Assembly (NCBI GenBank): GCA_025928545.1 | Contig: JAICJH010000061.1 | Coordinates: forward strand, 1-40,375 | Length of the DNA: 40,375 nt | Source: Bryobacteraceae bacterium | Lineage (GTDB): Bacteria > Acidobacteriota > Terriglobia > Bryobacterales > Bryobacteraceae | Direction: 5' to 3' | In this document: one piece after another, positions 18,501 to 25,995 of the stretch | Position numbering within the stretch: the stretch's first letter is position 1 | How the letters are laid out: every line of letters begins with the position of its first letter | Notes under the pieces: model-generated | Seen by the model: only the letters and a program-made list of their open reading frames with translations | The model's database searches: none | What the model was told of the DNA's origin: nothing | Translations under genes and position numbers: made by a program

Positions 18501-19036
18501 TTCCGGACGTGGCTAAGAATGTGAAGTTCCTCAGCGCGCTTACGAGTCGCTGGGTAATTTCCGGAGTGACGCAGGCGCAGACTGGCGCTCCGTTCACGCC
18601 GAGCTTCACCACCTCTCCAACCGTGGATATCACCGGTTCCGCCAGCATTGGCGCGCGCATCAACGTAATTGGCAACGCCAAAGCAGCCCCCGCAAACGCC
18701 ACCATCAACGGACTCCCTGTGCAGTTCAACACAGCGGCCTTTGCCGAACCTGCCGTAGGTACGTTGGGCAACGCCGGGGTCAACCAGGTTTACGGGCCTG
18801 GTTTCGTCAACTTTGACGCGAGTCTCGCGAAGCGGGTCAAGGTGGGCAACAGCGAACGCCGCGTCTTCGTCTTCCGCGTGGAAGGCCAGAATATTTTCAA
18901 CCACACGGAGTTCAGCGGTCTGAATACGTCGGCGACGTTCAACGCCGCGGGCGCGCAGATCAACAACGTGTTCGGAACACCCAGTGGCACCAGACCGTCG
19001 CGCATTCTGACGGCGGTTCTTCGCTTCGAGTTCTAG
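15536..19036 (+). CDS. Oar-like TonB-dependent receptor with N-terminal carboxypeptidase-regulatory-like domain
   Basis: 1166 residues. The start at 15536 is preferred over the in-frame ATG at 15512 because AAGGAGATACGAG precedes it and a signal peptide follows (MKLRSVLKAVSILSLFSVSLF). Residues about 25-110 are a carboxypeptidase-regulatory-like beta-sandwich (LQGTVMDPSGAVVVGADIQV, GVFRVLGITAGSYTVTAKATG). A plug domain follows, with NVTVDGLSGED and the strand ending YAAEFGRNSGGTITLTTKSG. A long beta-barrel ends in RILTAVLRFEF with a terminal aromatic residue, as expected for BAM-folded porins. This architecture is abundant in Acidobacteria and is thought to import glycans or peptides. It sits directly downstream of the XylR-type regulator. 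Substrate not deducible from sequence. Confidence 0.9.
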   Translation: MKLRSVLKAVSILSLFSVSLFGQTSSSSLQGTVMDPSGAVVVGADIQVKDQTTGTLHVAKTGAEGVFRVLGITAGSYTVTAKATGFKTRVQPNIEVQASQTRDIGNISLELGNASDQVTVTAEAAQVQLSSSENAKNVNNTQIENVPEKGRDVFAFIGTLAGIVDTSGSNTSVGTGSHDYRNAYSVGGLTINGNTSMTNVTVDGLSGEDVGCGACLLEGNPNMDALAEVKVLSSNYAAEFGRNSGGTITLTTKSGGQTFHGSGWWTHRHEEFNANTFFNNLAGVAKPKYRFNISGWSLGGPVYIPGKFNRNKNKLFFFASEEWTAQYPGATLVQRNMPTALERTGDFSQSFNVNGSLVVVKNPTTGVAFSGNVIPKSLFDPTGVGSKILNFFPLPNYFPAPGSPNYLKYNYQLLNGGQHPLRDDVFRIDANPSSKVSAYARLVKDKDITTDPFAGFDFVYSPQSHPLPAYNLSGAVTWTIKPTLVNETNVGKAGSDWNFYYIDPSNLDRSVFGNPAKLFPVKFNDPSTVSSVDPANLHMYNFIPNVSFGSIPSSATSVSLGRETPNPVHNYSIVDNLSWVKGRHTLKMGIYEEYAWKYQPSGVAYAGSYNFGNDANNASFGAQNGYANALLGYFSSYSEQSVRLANTVDYWNSEWFVQDSWRVSKRLTLDLGVRFYHQSPQVDENGTWAVFNPAKYSAANAPRLYAPAIVNGARVAQDPVTKATAPASAIGAFVPNTGDLANGMVALGKGQPSYEQSPGVVAGPRIGFAYDVFGNGKTAMRGGFGIFYNRVNGNSVYNMTGNPPNSYTATVYDGTIGSLTPGQGYIAPSSVSYYTDGQWDSERNASLGVQHSLGWGSVLDVSWVANWGVNQPWRVNLNPIPVGADFQAANADPTKSGSVLSSAFLRKNYPGWQDLNAEGWGGATNYNSLQTSFRHHSRSGLEFNVNYTWSRGMGVTSFQPLVADNRAYNYGPIGADRRHVFSLNYSYNIPDVAKNVKFLSALTSRWVISGVTQAQTGAPFTPSFTTSPTVDITGSASIGARINVIGNAKAAPANATINGLPVQFNTAAFAEPAVGTLGNAGVNQVYGPGFVNFDASLAKRVKVGNSERRVFVFRVEGQNIFNHTEFSGLNTSATFNAAGAQINNVFGTPSGTRPSRILTAVLRFEF

Positions 19037-19038
19037 CG

Positions 19039-19078
19039 GGATGCGGAAAAACCCAAATAGCCGCCGATTCACGCCGAT
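19039..19078. repeat. Dispersed GCCGCCGAT repeat, copy 1
   Basis: Two bases past the TonB receptor stop: GGATGCGGAAAAAC followed by CCAAATAGCCGCCGAT and TCACGCCGAT. Copies 2-4 are at 27261-27304, 29762-29808 and 38465-38514. This copy lacks one internal GCACGCCGAT unit that the others have. Confidence 0.8.
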
Positions 19079-19200
19079 GAGGTCTTTTTTTTCAGGCCTC
19101 TGGATCGGCTGGAGTCTTTGAGAAGGTGTGGCGGCCCGTCATAGCGATGGGCCGCCATTCTCTGCTAACCGGTGCGAACAGGATTGGCTCGGAATATCAA

Positions 19201-20133
19201 ATGAAAACTACACGAATCGGGCTGGCAATCGGTACTTTGACAATCGCCGCAGTGGCGCTTTTGGGGCAGGGACCTGGAGGACCGGGCGGGGGTTCGGGCA
19301 GAGGAGGCGCCTTCGGCGGTTCGGGCGGACGCGGACGGGGCAGCTTTATCGGCTTCACCGCCACGCCCGTGTTTGAAAAGGATCCTCCCGTTCTGCCGGC
19401 TGATCTGAAACCCGGCGGCGTCCTGATTTTCTCCAAGACCAACGGCTTCCGCGACGACGCGGCCATTCAGGCATCGAACGCGGCTTTGGTAGCGATAGCC
19501 GTGGTCCGGAACCTTCCGGTGTTTGTGACTGAAAACGGCGCAATCATGAACCCGGAACAACTCGCCAAATTCAAGCTCGTGATCTGGAACAACGCGAGCG
19601 GTGACGTTCTCACCGATGGCCAGAAAGCGGCATTCAAAGCATGGATGGAAAACGGCGGATCCTGGCTTGGCACCCACGGCGCGGGTGGCGATCCAGCGGG
19701 ACGCAACCGCAGCTCACTCGCCGACTGGAAGTGGTATATCGACAGTCTCGTAGGCGCACAGTTCCTGGAGCATCCGCGGATTCAGCCGGTGGATATCCAT
19801 ATCGAGGATACGAAGAGCCCGATTACGAAGGGCTTGCCGGCGGTCTGGCATCGCGACGAGGAAGTCTATGCCTTCGCTGAGAGCCCGCGACGCAAGCCCA
19901 CTTATCACATCCTCGCCACAGTCGACGAGAAGAGCTACGATGCCGGCCAGGCAACCATGCCCGGCGATCATCCGCTGATCTGGTGGCACTGCGTGGATAA
20001 GGGGCACGCGGTATTTTCGGCGCTGGGGCATTCAGCCTCTTTCTATACCGAGCCGCTGATGATCCGCCTGCTTGACAATGCGATGGCCTGGGGAATTGCG
20101 GAAAACGGGCAGAGCTGCGCGGCTGGTAAATAG
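19201..20133 (+). CDS. Secreted ThuA-like protein 2
   Basis: 310 residues from the ATG at 19201, which opens a signal peptide (MKTTRIGLAIGTLTIAAVAL) after a weak GGAATATC site. A Gly/Arg tract (GGSGRGGAFGGSGGRGRGS) precedes a ThuA-like domain: VLIFSKTNGFRDDAAIQASN, KLVIWNNASGDVL, GGSWLGTHGAGGD, HVHIED-like DIHIEDTKSPITKGLP, and HPLIWWHCVDKGHAVFSALG. It is only distantly like the ThuA at 10757, so the two are separate paralogues. It precedes the cytochrome c and quinoprotein genes on the same strand by about 80 bases. Export suggests a periplasmic job on oxidised sugars (inference). Confidence 0.82.
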   Translation: MKTTRIGLAIGTLTIAAVALLGQGPGGPGGGSGRGGAFGGSGGRGRGSFIGFTATPVFEKDPPVLPADLKPGGVLIFSKTNGFRDDAAIQASNAALVAIAVVRNLPVFVTENGAIMNPEQLAKFKLVIWNNASGDVLTDGQKAAFKAWMENGGSWLGTHGAGGDPAGRNRSSLADWKWYIDSLVGAQFLEHPRIQPVDIHIEDTKSPITKGLPAVWHRDEEVYAFAESPRRKPTYHILATVDEKSYDAGQATMPGDHPLIWWHCVDKGHAVFSALGHSASFYTEPLMIRLLDNAMAWGIAENGQSCAAGK

Positions 20134-20216
20134 CTACGGTTGAACGAATTCGAAAAAGATATTAATTCGCAGACACCGTTTTCGCGGTGATTCACGGCGG
20201 TTATGTAAGGAAGGTT

Positions 20217-21206
20217 ATGAAGCCGATTTCGAAACTCACAACAAAAACGATTGGCGGAGCGCTCCTGCTGGCGCTCGGAATGGCGCCGGTGTCATTCGCG
20301 CAGCGCGGCGGAGGACGCGGCGGAGGAGCCGGGGGTCCGGCCGCAGCGCCTGCCGCGGCGGCGATTCCTCAGATCTCACGACGTCCGGAAACCGACCAGG
20401 CACTCGTCGAGCAGGGCAAAGCAATCTGGGGACGCGAATGCATCACCTGCCATGGCACGAACGCGCGGGGCTCAGACAGCGGCCCGAACCTCATTCGTTC
20501 GGAAACAGTGAATTATGACCGCTCGAAACCCGCCGCCGGGTACGGCACCGTTCTGGGGCCGTTTCTGAAAAAGGGTCACCCTACGCAGAGCGGCAAAGCC
20601 AGCGCTTCTTTTACCGATGCCGAAATTCTTCAATTGGCCGAATTTCTGAGCGAGAAGGTGAGTGATACGATGCGCGGCTCGCCCACTTACATCGTGCTGC
20701 CCGAAAACCTGCTGACCGGGGACGCGAAAGCGGGAGAAGCCTTTTTCAAAGGTGAGGGCACGTGTGTGGAATGCCATACCTCGACCACCCGCAGCCTTGC
20801 CGGAATCGCGACGCGCATCAACAATCCGCAGACTTTGCAGGGCATGGTCGTCTATCCCGCTGCCGGCGGAGGCGGTCGCGGCGGCGGACGTGGCGGTCGC
20901 GGTGGCCCGGTAGTTCCCGCCACCCCATTAGCGCCGCCCGCGCCGAATCCGAACGCAGTCACCACGACGATCACGCCGGCCGGAGGGAAGCCCATCACCG
21001 CGATTGTTCAGGATGAGGACAGCTTCTATATCTCCTACTGGGATACCGACGGCTCTCTGAAAACCATGAAGAAAACTCCCGGCATGAAGATCGTGAAGAA
21101 CAACCCGATGCAATGGCACGTCGATTTCTCCGATCGGATTACCGATAAACAGATGCATGACCTGACTGCCTACCTCTGGACACTCAAAGATGGGAGCTCC
21201 AAATAA
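20217..21206 (+). CDS. Di-haem c-type cytochrome, partner of quinoprotein
   Basis: 329 residues; AAGGAAGGTT directly precedes the ATG at 20217. A signal peptide (to FAQ, residue 29) is followed by a Gly/Ala/Arg tract. Two haem-attachment motifs are present: CITCH at 75-79 and CVECH at 183-187. A second Gly/Arg tract (GGGGRGGGRGGRGG) and a Pro-rich linker lead to a C-terminal segment with SFYISYWDTDGSLKTMKKTP and a final helix. The stop overlaps the start of the quinoprotein dehydrogenase (TAATG), so the two are translationally coupled. The likely role is to accept electrons from that dehydrogenase in the periplasm. Confidence 0.87.
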   Translation: MKPISKLTTKTIGGALLLALGMAPVSFAQRGGGRGGGAGGPAAAPAAAAIPQISRRPETDQALVEQGKAIWGRECITCHGTNARGSDSGPNLIRSETVNYDRSKPAAGYGTVLGPFLKKGHPTQSGKASASFTDAEILQLAEFLSEKVSDTMRGSPTYIVLPENLLTGDAKAGEAFFKGEGTCVECHTSTTRSLAGIATRINNPQTLQGMVVYPAAGGGGRGGGRGGRGGPVVPATPLAPPAPNPNAVTTTITPAGGKPITAIVQDEDSFYISYWDTDGSLKTMKKTPGMKIVKNNPMQWHVDFSDRITDKQMHDLTAYLWTLKDGSSK

Positions 21207-22783
21207 TGACGCGCACAACAGTGATGACACGCATACTTCCCGTCGCGGGCATTCTCGCCCTGGCAGTGGGTCTGACCGCATGGCAGGCCCCGGTAACCAA
21301 CGTGACCAACGCGATGCTGCTGCATCCTCCTCCGGATTCCTGGCCCACGTATAACGGCGATTATTCGGGGCGTCGCTTCAGCACTCTGGCGAAGATCAAC
21401 GATAAGAATGTCAAGAACCTCAGCCTCGCCTGGATGGCGGACACCACTTACGGCGGAATCAAAGCAACCCCACTGATGGTCAACGGGGTTCTCTATTGGG
21501 CAACGCCCGATAACGCGTGGGCAATGGACGCCCGTACCGGCCGCGAGCTGTGGCATTACACCTGGACCCGCAATCGCGGCGGCATCCACATCGGCAACCG
21601 CGGTGTCGCGCTCTTCGGCGACACGGTGTATTTCGAAACGCCCGATTGCAATCTCGTCGCGCTGAACGCGGCCAACGGCAAAGAGAAGTGGTTCAAGGAA
21701 ATCTGCTCCACCGAGATGGTTTACTACGGCTCAGTCGCGCCGACGGTCGTCAAGAACATGCTGATCACCGGCGTGAGTGGAGACGATCTCGATATGCCGG
21801 GCTATCTCGACGCCCGCAATCTTCAGACGGGCGACCTGATCTGGCGCTGGTACGCAACCCCGCAAAAGAAGGATGATCCCGGTATTGAATCGTGGCCCAA
21901 CCTCGATGCCGCGCAGCACGGCGGCGGCATGACGTGGCAGCCGATTACTTACGATCCGGAAGCGGATCTGATTTATGTGACCACCGGCAACCCGCAGCCC
22001 GTTATCGCGTGGAAGGACCGGAAAGGCTCTAACCTCTACACAGCCGCGGTTGTGGCGCTGCATGCCGACTCGGGGAAAATGTCCTGGTATTTCCAGACCT
22101 CCCCGCATGACACGCACGACCTCGATTCCACTCAGACCGCCGTGCTGCTGGACATTCCGGGGAAGGGCAAGTACATGGCGCAGGCCAACCGGGCCGGCCG
22201 CTTTGTGGTTGTCGACCGCACCACAGGCAAGGCGCTCGTATCGACCGAATTCATCAAGACCAAACAGTTCCTGGGTGTCGATGAACGCGGCCAGCCGATT
22301 CCGAATCCGGCGAAGGATCCGACACCCGACGGTTCCATTTCCACTAACAGCGCGACTAACTGGCCGCCACCTGCTTACAACCCGATGACCGGGCTGTTTT
22401 ATACAGGAGCGAGCCGGAGCTTCGGTATTTACTACACCTACGATCTCAGCGACAATCCCGCAGGCTGGGGCGGTGGTGGTGGAGGGGCGGCGGGCGGCGG
22501 GAACGATTCGTATATCAAGGCCCTTGACGTGAAAACCGGCGCCGAGAAGTGGGCGACGAACCGCTTCGGCGGGGGCGGAGGTCTGCTGACCACAGCCGGG
22601 AACCTTGTGTTCGGCGGCGGTTCGGGCGGTCTTGCTGCCTATAACGCGACCACCGGTGAGCCGCTCTGGGTGGGCAAAGTGGGTGCCCTTACTAATGGGC
22701 CGATCACTTACCTGCTGGACGGCAAACAGTATGTGCTCGGCGCCATGGGCACCCGCATCGTGTCTTTCGTCTACAACGAGTAA
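21206..22783 (+). CDS. PQQ-dependent dehydrogenase-like quinoprotein 1
   Basis: 525 residues with a signal peptide (MTRILPVAGILALAVGL; a second ATG at 21224 is also possible). The N-terminal WPTYNGDYSGRRFSTLAKIN, the ATPLMVNGVLYWATPDNAWAMDA blade and the PHDTHDLDSTQTAVLLDI segment are those of quinoprotein alcohol/glucose dehydrogenases. It differs from the paralogue at 28096 in two places: the adjacent-cysteine motif is absent (RGGIHIGNRG), and the segment that usually holds a Glu ligand reads GDDLDMPGY. A GGGGGGAAGGG loop lies near 430. The cofactor site is therefore partly altered; activity is likely but not certain. Confidence 0.82.
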   Translation: MTRTTVMTRILPVAGILALAVGLTAWQAPVTNVTNAMLLHPPPDSWPTYNGDYSGRRFSTLAKINDKNVKNLSLAWMADTTYGGIKATPLMVNGVLYWATPDNAWAMDARTGRELWHYTWTRNRGGIHIGNRGVALFGDTVYFETPDCNLVALNAANGKEKWFKEICSTEMVYYGSVAPTVVKNMLITGVSGDDLDMPGYLDARNLQTGDLIWRWYATPQKKDDPGIESWPNLDAAQHGGGMTWQPITYDPEADLIYVTTGNPQPVIAWKDRKGSNLYTAAVVALHADSGKMSWYFQTSPHDTHDLDSTQTAVLLDIPGKGKYMAQANRAGRFVVVDRTTGKALVSTEFIKTKQFLGVDERGQPIPNPAKDPTPDGSISTNSATNWPPPAYNPMTGLFYTGASRSFGIYYTYDLSDNPAGWGGGGGGAAGGGNDSYIKALDVKTGAEKWATNRFGGGGGLLTTAGNLVFGGGSGGLAAYNATTGEPLWVGKVGALTNGPITYLLDGKQYVLGAMGTRIVSFVYNE

Positions 22784-22812
22784 CCGTCAGAAGCGCAGCA
22801 GGAGAGAAGCAA

Positions 22813-23850
22813 ATGGAAAGACGTCATTTCATCGCCGCCGCGGGGGCTCCGCTGGCGCTGGCGGCGAGCGCTTCCGCATGGCAAGCCGAAGCGCCCGTCA
22901 AAAGAAACGGCCGCATCAAACAGGGGGTGACCAGTGGCGTGTTTCGCGGCATGGCTTTTGAAGACACATGTCGCGAAGCCTCCCGGCTGGGCATCAAGGG
23001 CTACGATTTCATCGACGATCCCGCGGACTGGCCCACGCTGAAGAAATACGGTCTTCAACTCTCCATGTACCGGCTTGATTATCCGCGGTGGGCGAATGGA
23101 GCCAACGGTCGCGGCGCGATGCCGGCCGGCGGAGGACGCGGTGGAGCGGCAGGCGCTTCGGGAGGCGCTGCTGCCGGCGCGGGCGCGGCACCTGCCGCTC
23201 AGGCCGCGGGCGGTGCGCGCGGTGCATCGGGGCGCGGCGGCGGAGGAGGCAATAATCCTCCCGGCTGGGGCGCCATCTCCCATAAGGAGGCAACCGGCGA
23301 ATATCTGAAAGCGCTGCATGCTGCAATCGACATCGCGGCCGCCAACAATATTCCGAATATTATTCTGCTGGCGGGTAGCCGCGCGCCGGAGGTGAGCGAA
23401 GATCAGGGCGCGGAAAACGCCATCAATTTCATCAATCAGGCGAAGGCGCACGCGGAAGACAAGAATATTACCCTGTGCACGGAACTGATCAGTTCGGCAG
23501 GCGGCCCGACTGCTTACATGTTCGACCACATGGCATGGGGCCTGAAGGTCGTGAAGGAAGTGAACTCGCCGAAATCGAAAATCCTCTACGACATCTATCA
23601 TGCGCAGGTGATGGATGGAAACATTGTGAAGACGATTCGCGACAACATCCAGTGGATCGGCCACTTCCACACCGGTGGCGTGCCCGGGCGGCACGAACTC
23701 GATGAAACCCAGGAACTGAACTGGCGCTACATTGCGCAATCGATCTACGACCTGAAGTATACGGGGTTTATCTCGCACGAGTGGTCGCCCACGCCGGGTA
23801 ATGATCCCGTTGCAAGCCTGAACAAGGTCATCGGGATTATTGACATTTGA
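22813..23850 (+). CDS. Exported hydroxypyruvate-isomerase-like TIM-barrel protein 1
   Basis: 345 residues with AGGAGAGAAGCAA before the ATG. The N terminus (MERRHFIAAAGAPLALAASA) is a Tat-like signal. The rest is a xylose-isomerase-like TIM barrel with likely metal and catalytic residues Glu224 (LCTELIS), Asp260 and His263 (LYDIYHAQ), His286 (GHFHTGG), Arg293 and Glu323 (SHEWSP). A 55-residue insert of almost pure Gly, Ala and Arg interrupts the barrel at about 97-152. It directly follows the quinoprotein gene by 29 bases. Relatives include hydroxypyruvate isomerases and sugar epimerases; export points to a periplasmic sugar substrate (inference). Confidence 0.83.
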   Translation: MERRHFIAAAGAPLALAASASAWQAEAPVKRNGRIKQGVTSGVFRGMAFEDTCREASRLGIKGYDFIDDPADWPTLKKYGLQLSMYRLDYPRWANGANGRGAMPAGGGRGGAAGASGGAAAGAGAAPAAQAAGGARGASGRGGGGGNNPPGWGAISHKEATGEYLKALHAAIDIAAANNIPNIILLAGSRAPEVSEDQGAENAINFINQAKAHAEDKNITLCTELISSAGGPTAYMFDHMAWGLKVVKEVNSPKSKILYDIYHAQVMDGNIVKTIRDNIQWIGHFHTGGVPGRHELDETQELNWRYIAQSIYDLKYTGFISHEWSPTPGNDPVASLNKVIGIIDI

Positions 23851-24038
23851 ACGGCTTGCTCTGTCGCCAGGGAAGATCTACCCATCAGGTCGCTTCGTTC
23901 ACTGCCGCCGCCGAGCGCAATGCCGCGGCGATTATTGCGATCGTTGCCGCAGGAGATATCGCACTGACTGTGGGGATTCTGGTGGAAATTCGACGAGTGC
24001 GCCTGGCATGGACCGCAAAAGGAGTGCCAAGCGTATGA
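23847..24038 (+). CDS. Possible small membrane protein between two isomerase genes
   Basis: A 63-codon frame starts at a TTG overlapping the upstream stop (TTTGA) and stops in an ATGA overlap with the next start. That is the spacing expected of a coupled operon gene. The product has a hydrophobic stretch (AAAIIAIVAAGDIALTVGIL) followed by basic residues. No Shine-Dalgarno precedes the TTG and no family is recognised, so it may be the remnant of a larger gene or chance. Confidence 0.25.
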   Translation: MNGLLCRQGRSTHQVASFTAAAERNAAAIIAIVAAGDIALTVGILVEIRRVRLAWTAKGVPSV

Positions 24039-24868
24039 AATTTGGCGTCAATACATTTATCTGGTCGGCTGCCTGCAATCAGACGATTTACGACTTATTT
24101 CCTTTGATCAAGGCGAAGGGTTTCGACGGTGTAGAAGTCCCGTTGTTCAGAAGGTCGAATTTCCCGGCAACTGACCTTCGCAGAGCAACTGAGGCAAACG
24201 GTCTCGAATGCAATGCCGCCACGGTTCTGGTAGATGGACTGAGTCTGATCAGCGAGGATCGTGGCGTGCGCTGCAAAACTTTGAGGCATCTGCAGGACCT
24301 GGTGAAGTTGGCGGCTGATGCAAACGTAAAGGTCATGGCTGGCCCGATTTATTCACCAGTCGGTTATTTGCCGGGCAGACGCCGAACCATGGATGAGTGG
24401 AAATGGGCAGTGGACGCATACAAATTGCTGGGCGACACATTAGTCAAGAACAATGTGATCCTTGCAATCGAGCCCCTTAACCGTTTTGAAACATTTTTTA
24501 TCAACACCGCGGCGGATGCAACGGCGATGGCCTCGGAAGTCGACCACCCGAACGTCGGGATATTGTTCGATACCTTCCACGCCAACATTGAAGAGAAAGA
24601 TATTGCAGCCGGGTTGCGCATGATCGGCAAGCATCTGAAGCACGTGCATACCTGCGAGAACGACCGCGGCATACCGGGGTCCGGTCACATCGATTGGGGG
24701 GCTGTTTTCGCGGCGTTGCGAGACCTGAAGTACGGCGGCTGGATTACGATTGAGAGCTTCGGATTCGCACTGGGCGACCTTAGTGCAGCTGCGGCGATAT
24801 GGCGCGACATCGAGAAGACTCCCGAGGCCATCGCGTTTGAAGGGATCCAGTTCCTGAAAAAGTGTTGA
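24035..24868 (+). CDS. D-tagatose/D-psicose 3-epimerase family protein
   Basis: 277 residues, with AAAAGGAG 11 bases before the ATG and no signal peptide, so it is cytoplasmic, unlike its neighbours. It is a TIM barrel of the ketose 3-epimerase family. Metal ligands are Glu146 (AIEPLNRFE), Asp179, His205 and Glu240 (ITIESFG), with His182 (DTFHANIEE) and Arg211 (ENDRGIPGSG). These six positions sit at a constant offset of six from those known in Pseudomonas cichorii D-tagatose 3-epimerase, strong support for the call. Substrate specificity within ketoses cannot be read from the sequence. The gene looks less GC-rich than its neighbours. Confidence 0.9.
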   Translation: MKFGVNTFIWSAACNQTIYDLFPLIKAKGFDGVEVPLFRRSNFPATDLRRATEANGLECNAATVLVDGLSLISEDRGVRCKTLRHLQDLVKLAADANVKVMAGPIYSPVGYLPGRRRTMDEWKWAVDAYKLLGDTLVKNNVILAIEPLNRFETFFINTAADATAMASEVDHPNVGILFDTFHANIEEKDIAAGLRMIGKHLKHVHTCENDRGIPGSGHIDWGAVFAALRDLKYGGWITIESFGFALGDLSAAAAIWRDIEKTPEAIAFEGIQFLKKC

Positions 24869-24979
24869 GGAAGGTGCGAAGTTATCCGCTCGCCCACGGT
24901 CACGACGGGATGCCGGCTTGGGGAGGGCGCTTCGGCCTTTGGTGTTTTCGCTCGCTACCGGCGGAAGTAACTTCTCCGG

Positions 24980-25864
24980 CTAGGAACTGGCGAAGGCTTT
25001 CTCAACCTCGATCCTGGCCGCCTTGAGAATTGAGACGGCATCGCCGGTCGGGTAAAATTCCATCGCGATCCAGCGGTTGTATTTCAGCTCCGCTAGTCGC
25101 TTGTAGATGTCGATGTAATTCACTTCGCCGGTGCCCGGTTCGGTCCGCTTCGGGACGTCCGCGATGTGCACCAGACCTATCAGGTCAACATTTCCATCGA
25201 GCTTCTGCAACAGGTTTCCTGAACCGCGCTGCTCATGGTAGAAGTCATACAGGACTTTGATGTTGGGCCGGGCTACTTCCCGGACGATCTCGAAGCCTTC
25301 CACCACGCTCGTCACCGCGGAGTTCTTGCGCTCGAGCAGATCGATTGGTTCGAGCAGCACCTCGATGTTGTCCTTCGCTGTTGCATCCGAGACCCGTTTC
25401 AGCGCTTCCACAATGCCCTTACGCTTCGCGTCCGGGGCTTGACCGGCGAGCGAGGCTCCCGCGGTCAGGATGAACTGCGAACAGCCAAAATCCTTCGCAA
25501 ACGGAATCGAAGCGGTAACCGAATCCACCAGCTCCTGCTGTTTGTCGGGATCGACGAGCGGACCGCCGCCGGAGACCATGCTGTCAACAACCAAGCCGGT
25601 GGACTTCAGCTTTGCCTTGAAGGCCGCGAGCTGGTCCGGCTTCCAGGTCTTGTAATCAGTGAGTAGTTCCACGCCGGCATAGCCGGCTTTCGCCGCGATA
25701 TCCGCCTGAGCATCGGCCGGCATTTGACGGCCAAGCGTCCACAGCATGACTGAGAGCTTTGGCTTGGGCGCCATGGTCGCGGTCTGGGCGGCCACGTGCC
25801 GGAGGAGCGCGCCCTGTGCAATAGCGGTCAGTACACCGAGTCGATTAAATTCGCGTCGATTCAT
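24980..25864 (-). CDS. Exported hydroxypyruvate-isomerase-like TIM-barrel protein 2
   Basis: 294 residues with GGATAGAA before the start. The N terminus MNRREFNRLGVLTAIAQGAL is a Tat-type signal with cleavage near VAAQT. The TIM barrel carries Glu172 (LLEPIDLLE), Asp207 and His210 (LYDFYHEQ), His233 (LVHIADV), Arg240 (PKRTEPGTGEVNY) and Glu269 (AMEFYPTG), the usual isomerase/epimerase set. It has no Gly-rich insert, unlike the paralogue at 22813. A truncated copy of its 3' third lies at 10429-10646. It converges with the epimerase gene at 24868, with an imperfect inverted repeat around the 111-base gap. Confidence 0.87.
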   Translation of the reverse strand: MNRREFNRLGVLTAIAQGALLRHVAAQTATMAPKPKLSVMLWTLGRQMPADAQADIAAKAGYAGVELLTDYKTWKPDQLAAFKAKLKSTGLVVDSMVSGGGPLVDPDKQQELVDSVTASIPFAKDFGCSQFILTAGASLAGQAPDAKRKGIVEALKRVSDATAKDNIEVLLEPIDLLERKNSAVTSVVEGFEIVREVARPNIKVLYDFYHEQRGSGNLLQKLDGNVDLIGLVHIADVPKRTEPGTGEVNYIDIYKRLAELKYNRWIAMEFYPTGDAVSILKAARIEVEKAFASS

Positions 25865-25995
25865 AGCATGGATTCTATCCGATCTGCTTACAGCGTGAGC
25901 AGGGACACCGCGCGCTGTATCTTTTCGTACCCGGCGCAGGATTCGGCCCGCGGTTAGCCGTGGAATTTGCGGAGCGAAATCCGCATACTATAGCC

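Noticed and set aside
24869..24979. Possible bidirectional terminator between epimerase and isomerase 2
   Set aside because: The inverted repeat (GAAGTTATCCGC against GCGGAAGTAACTTC) is imperfect, widely spaced and without a T-run.
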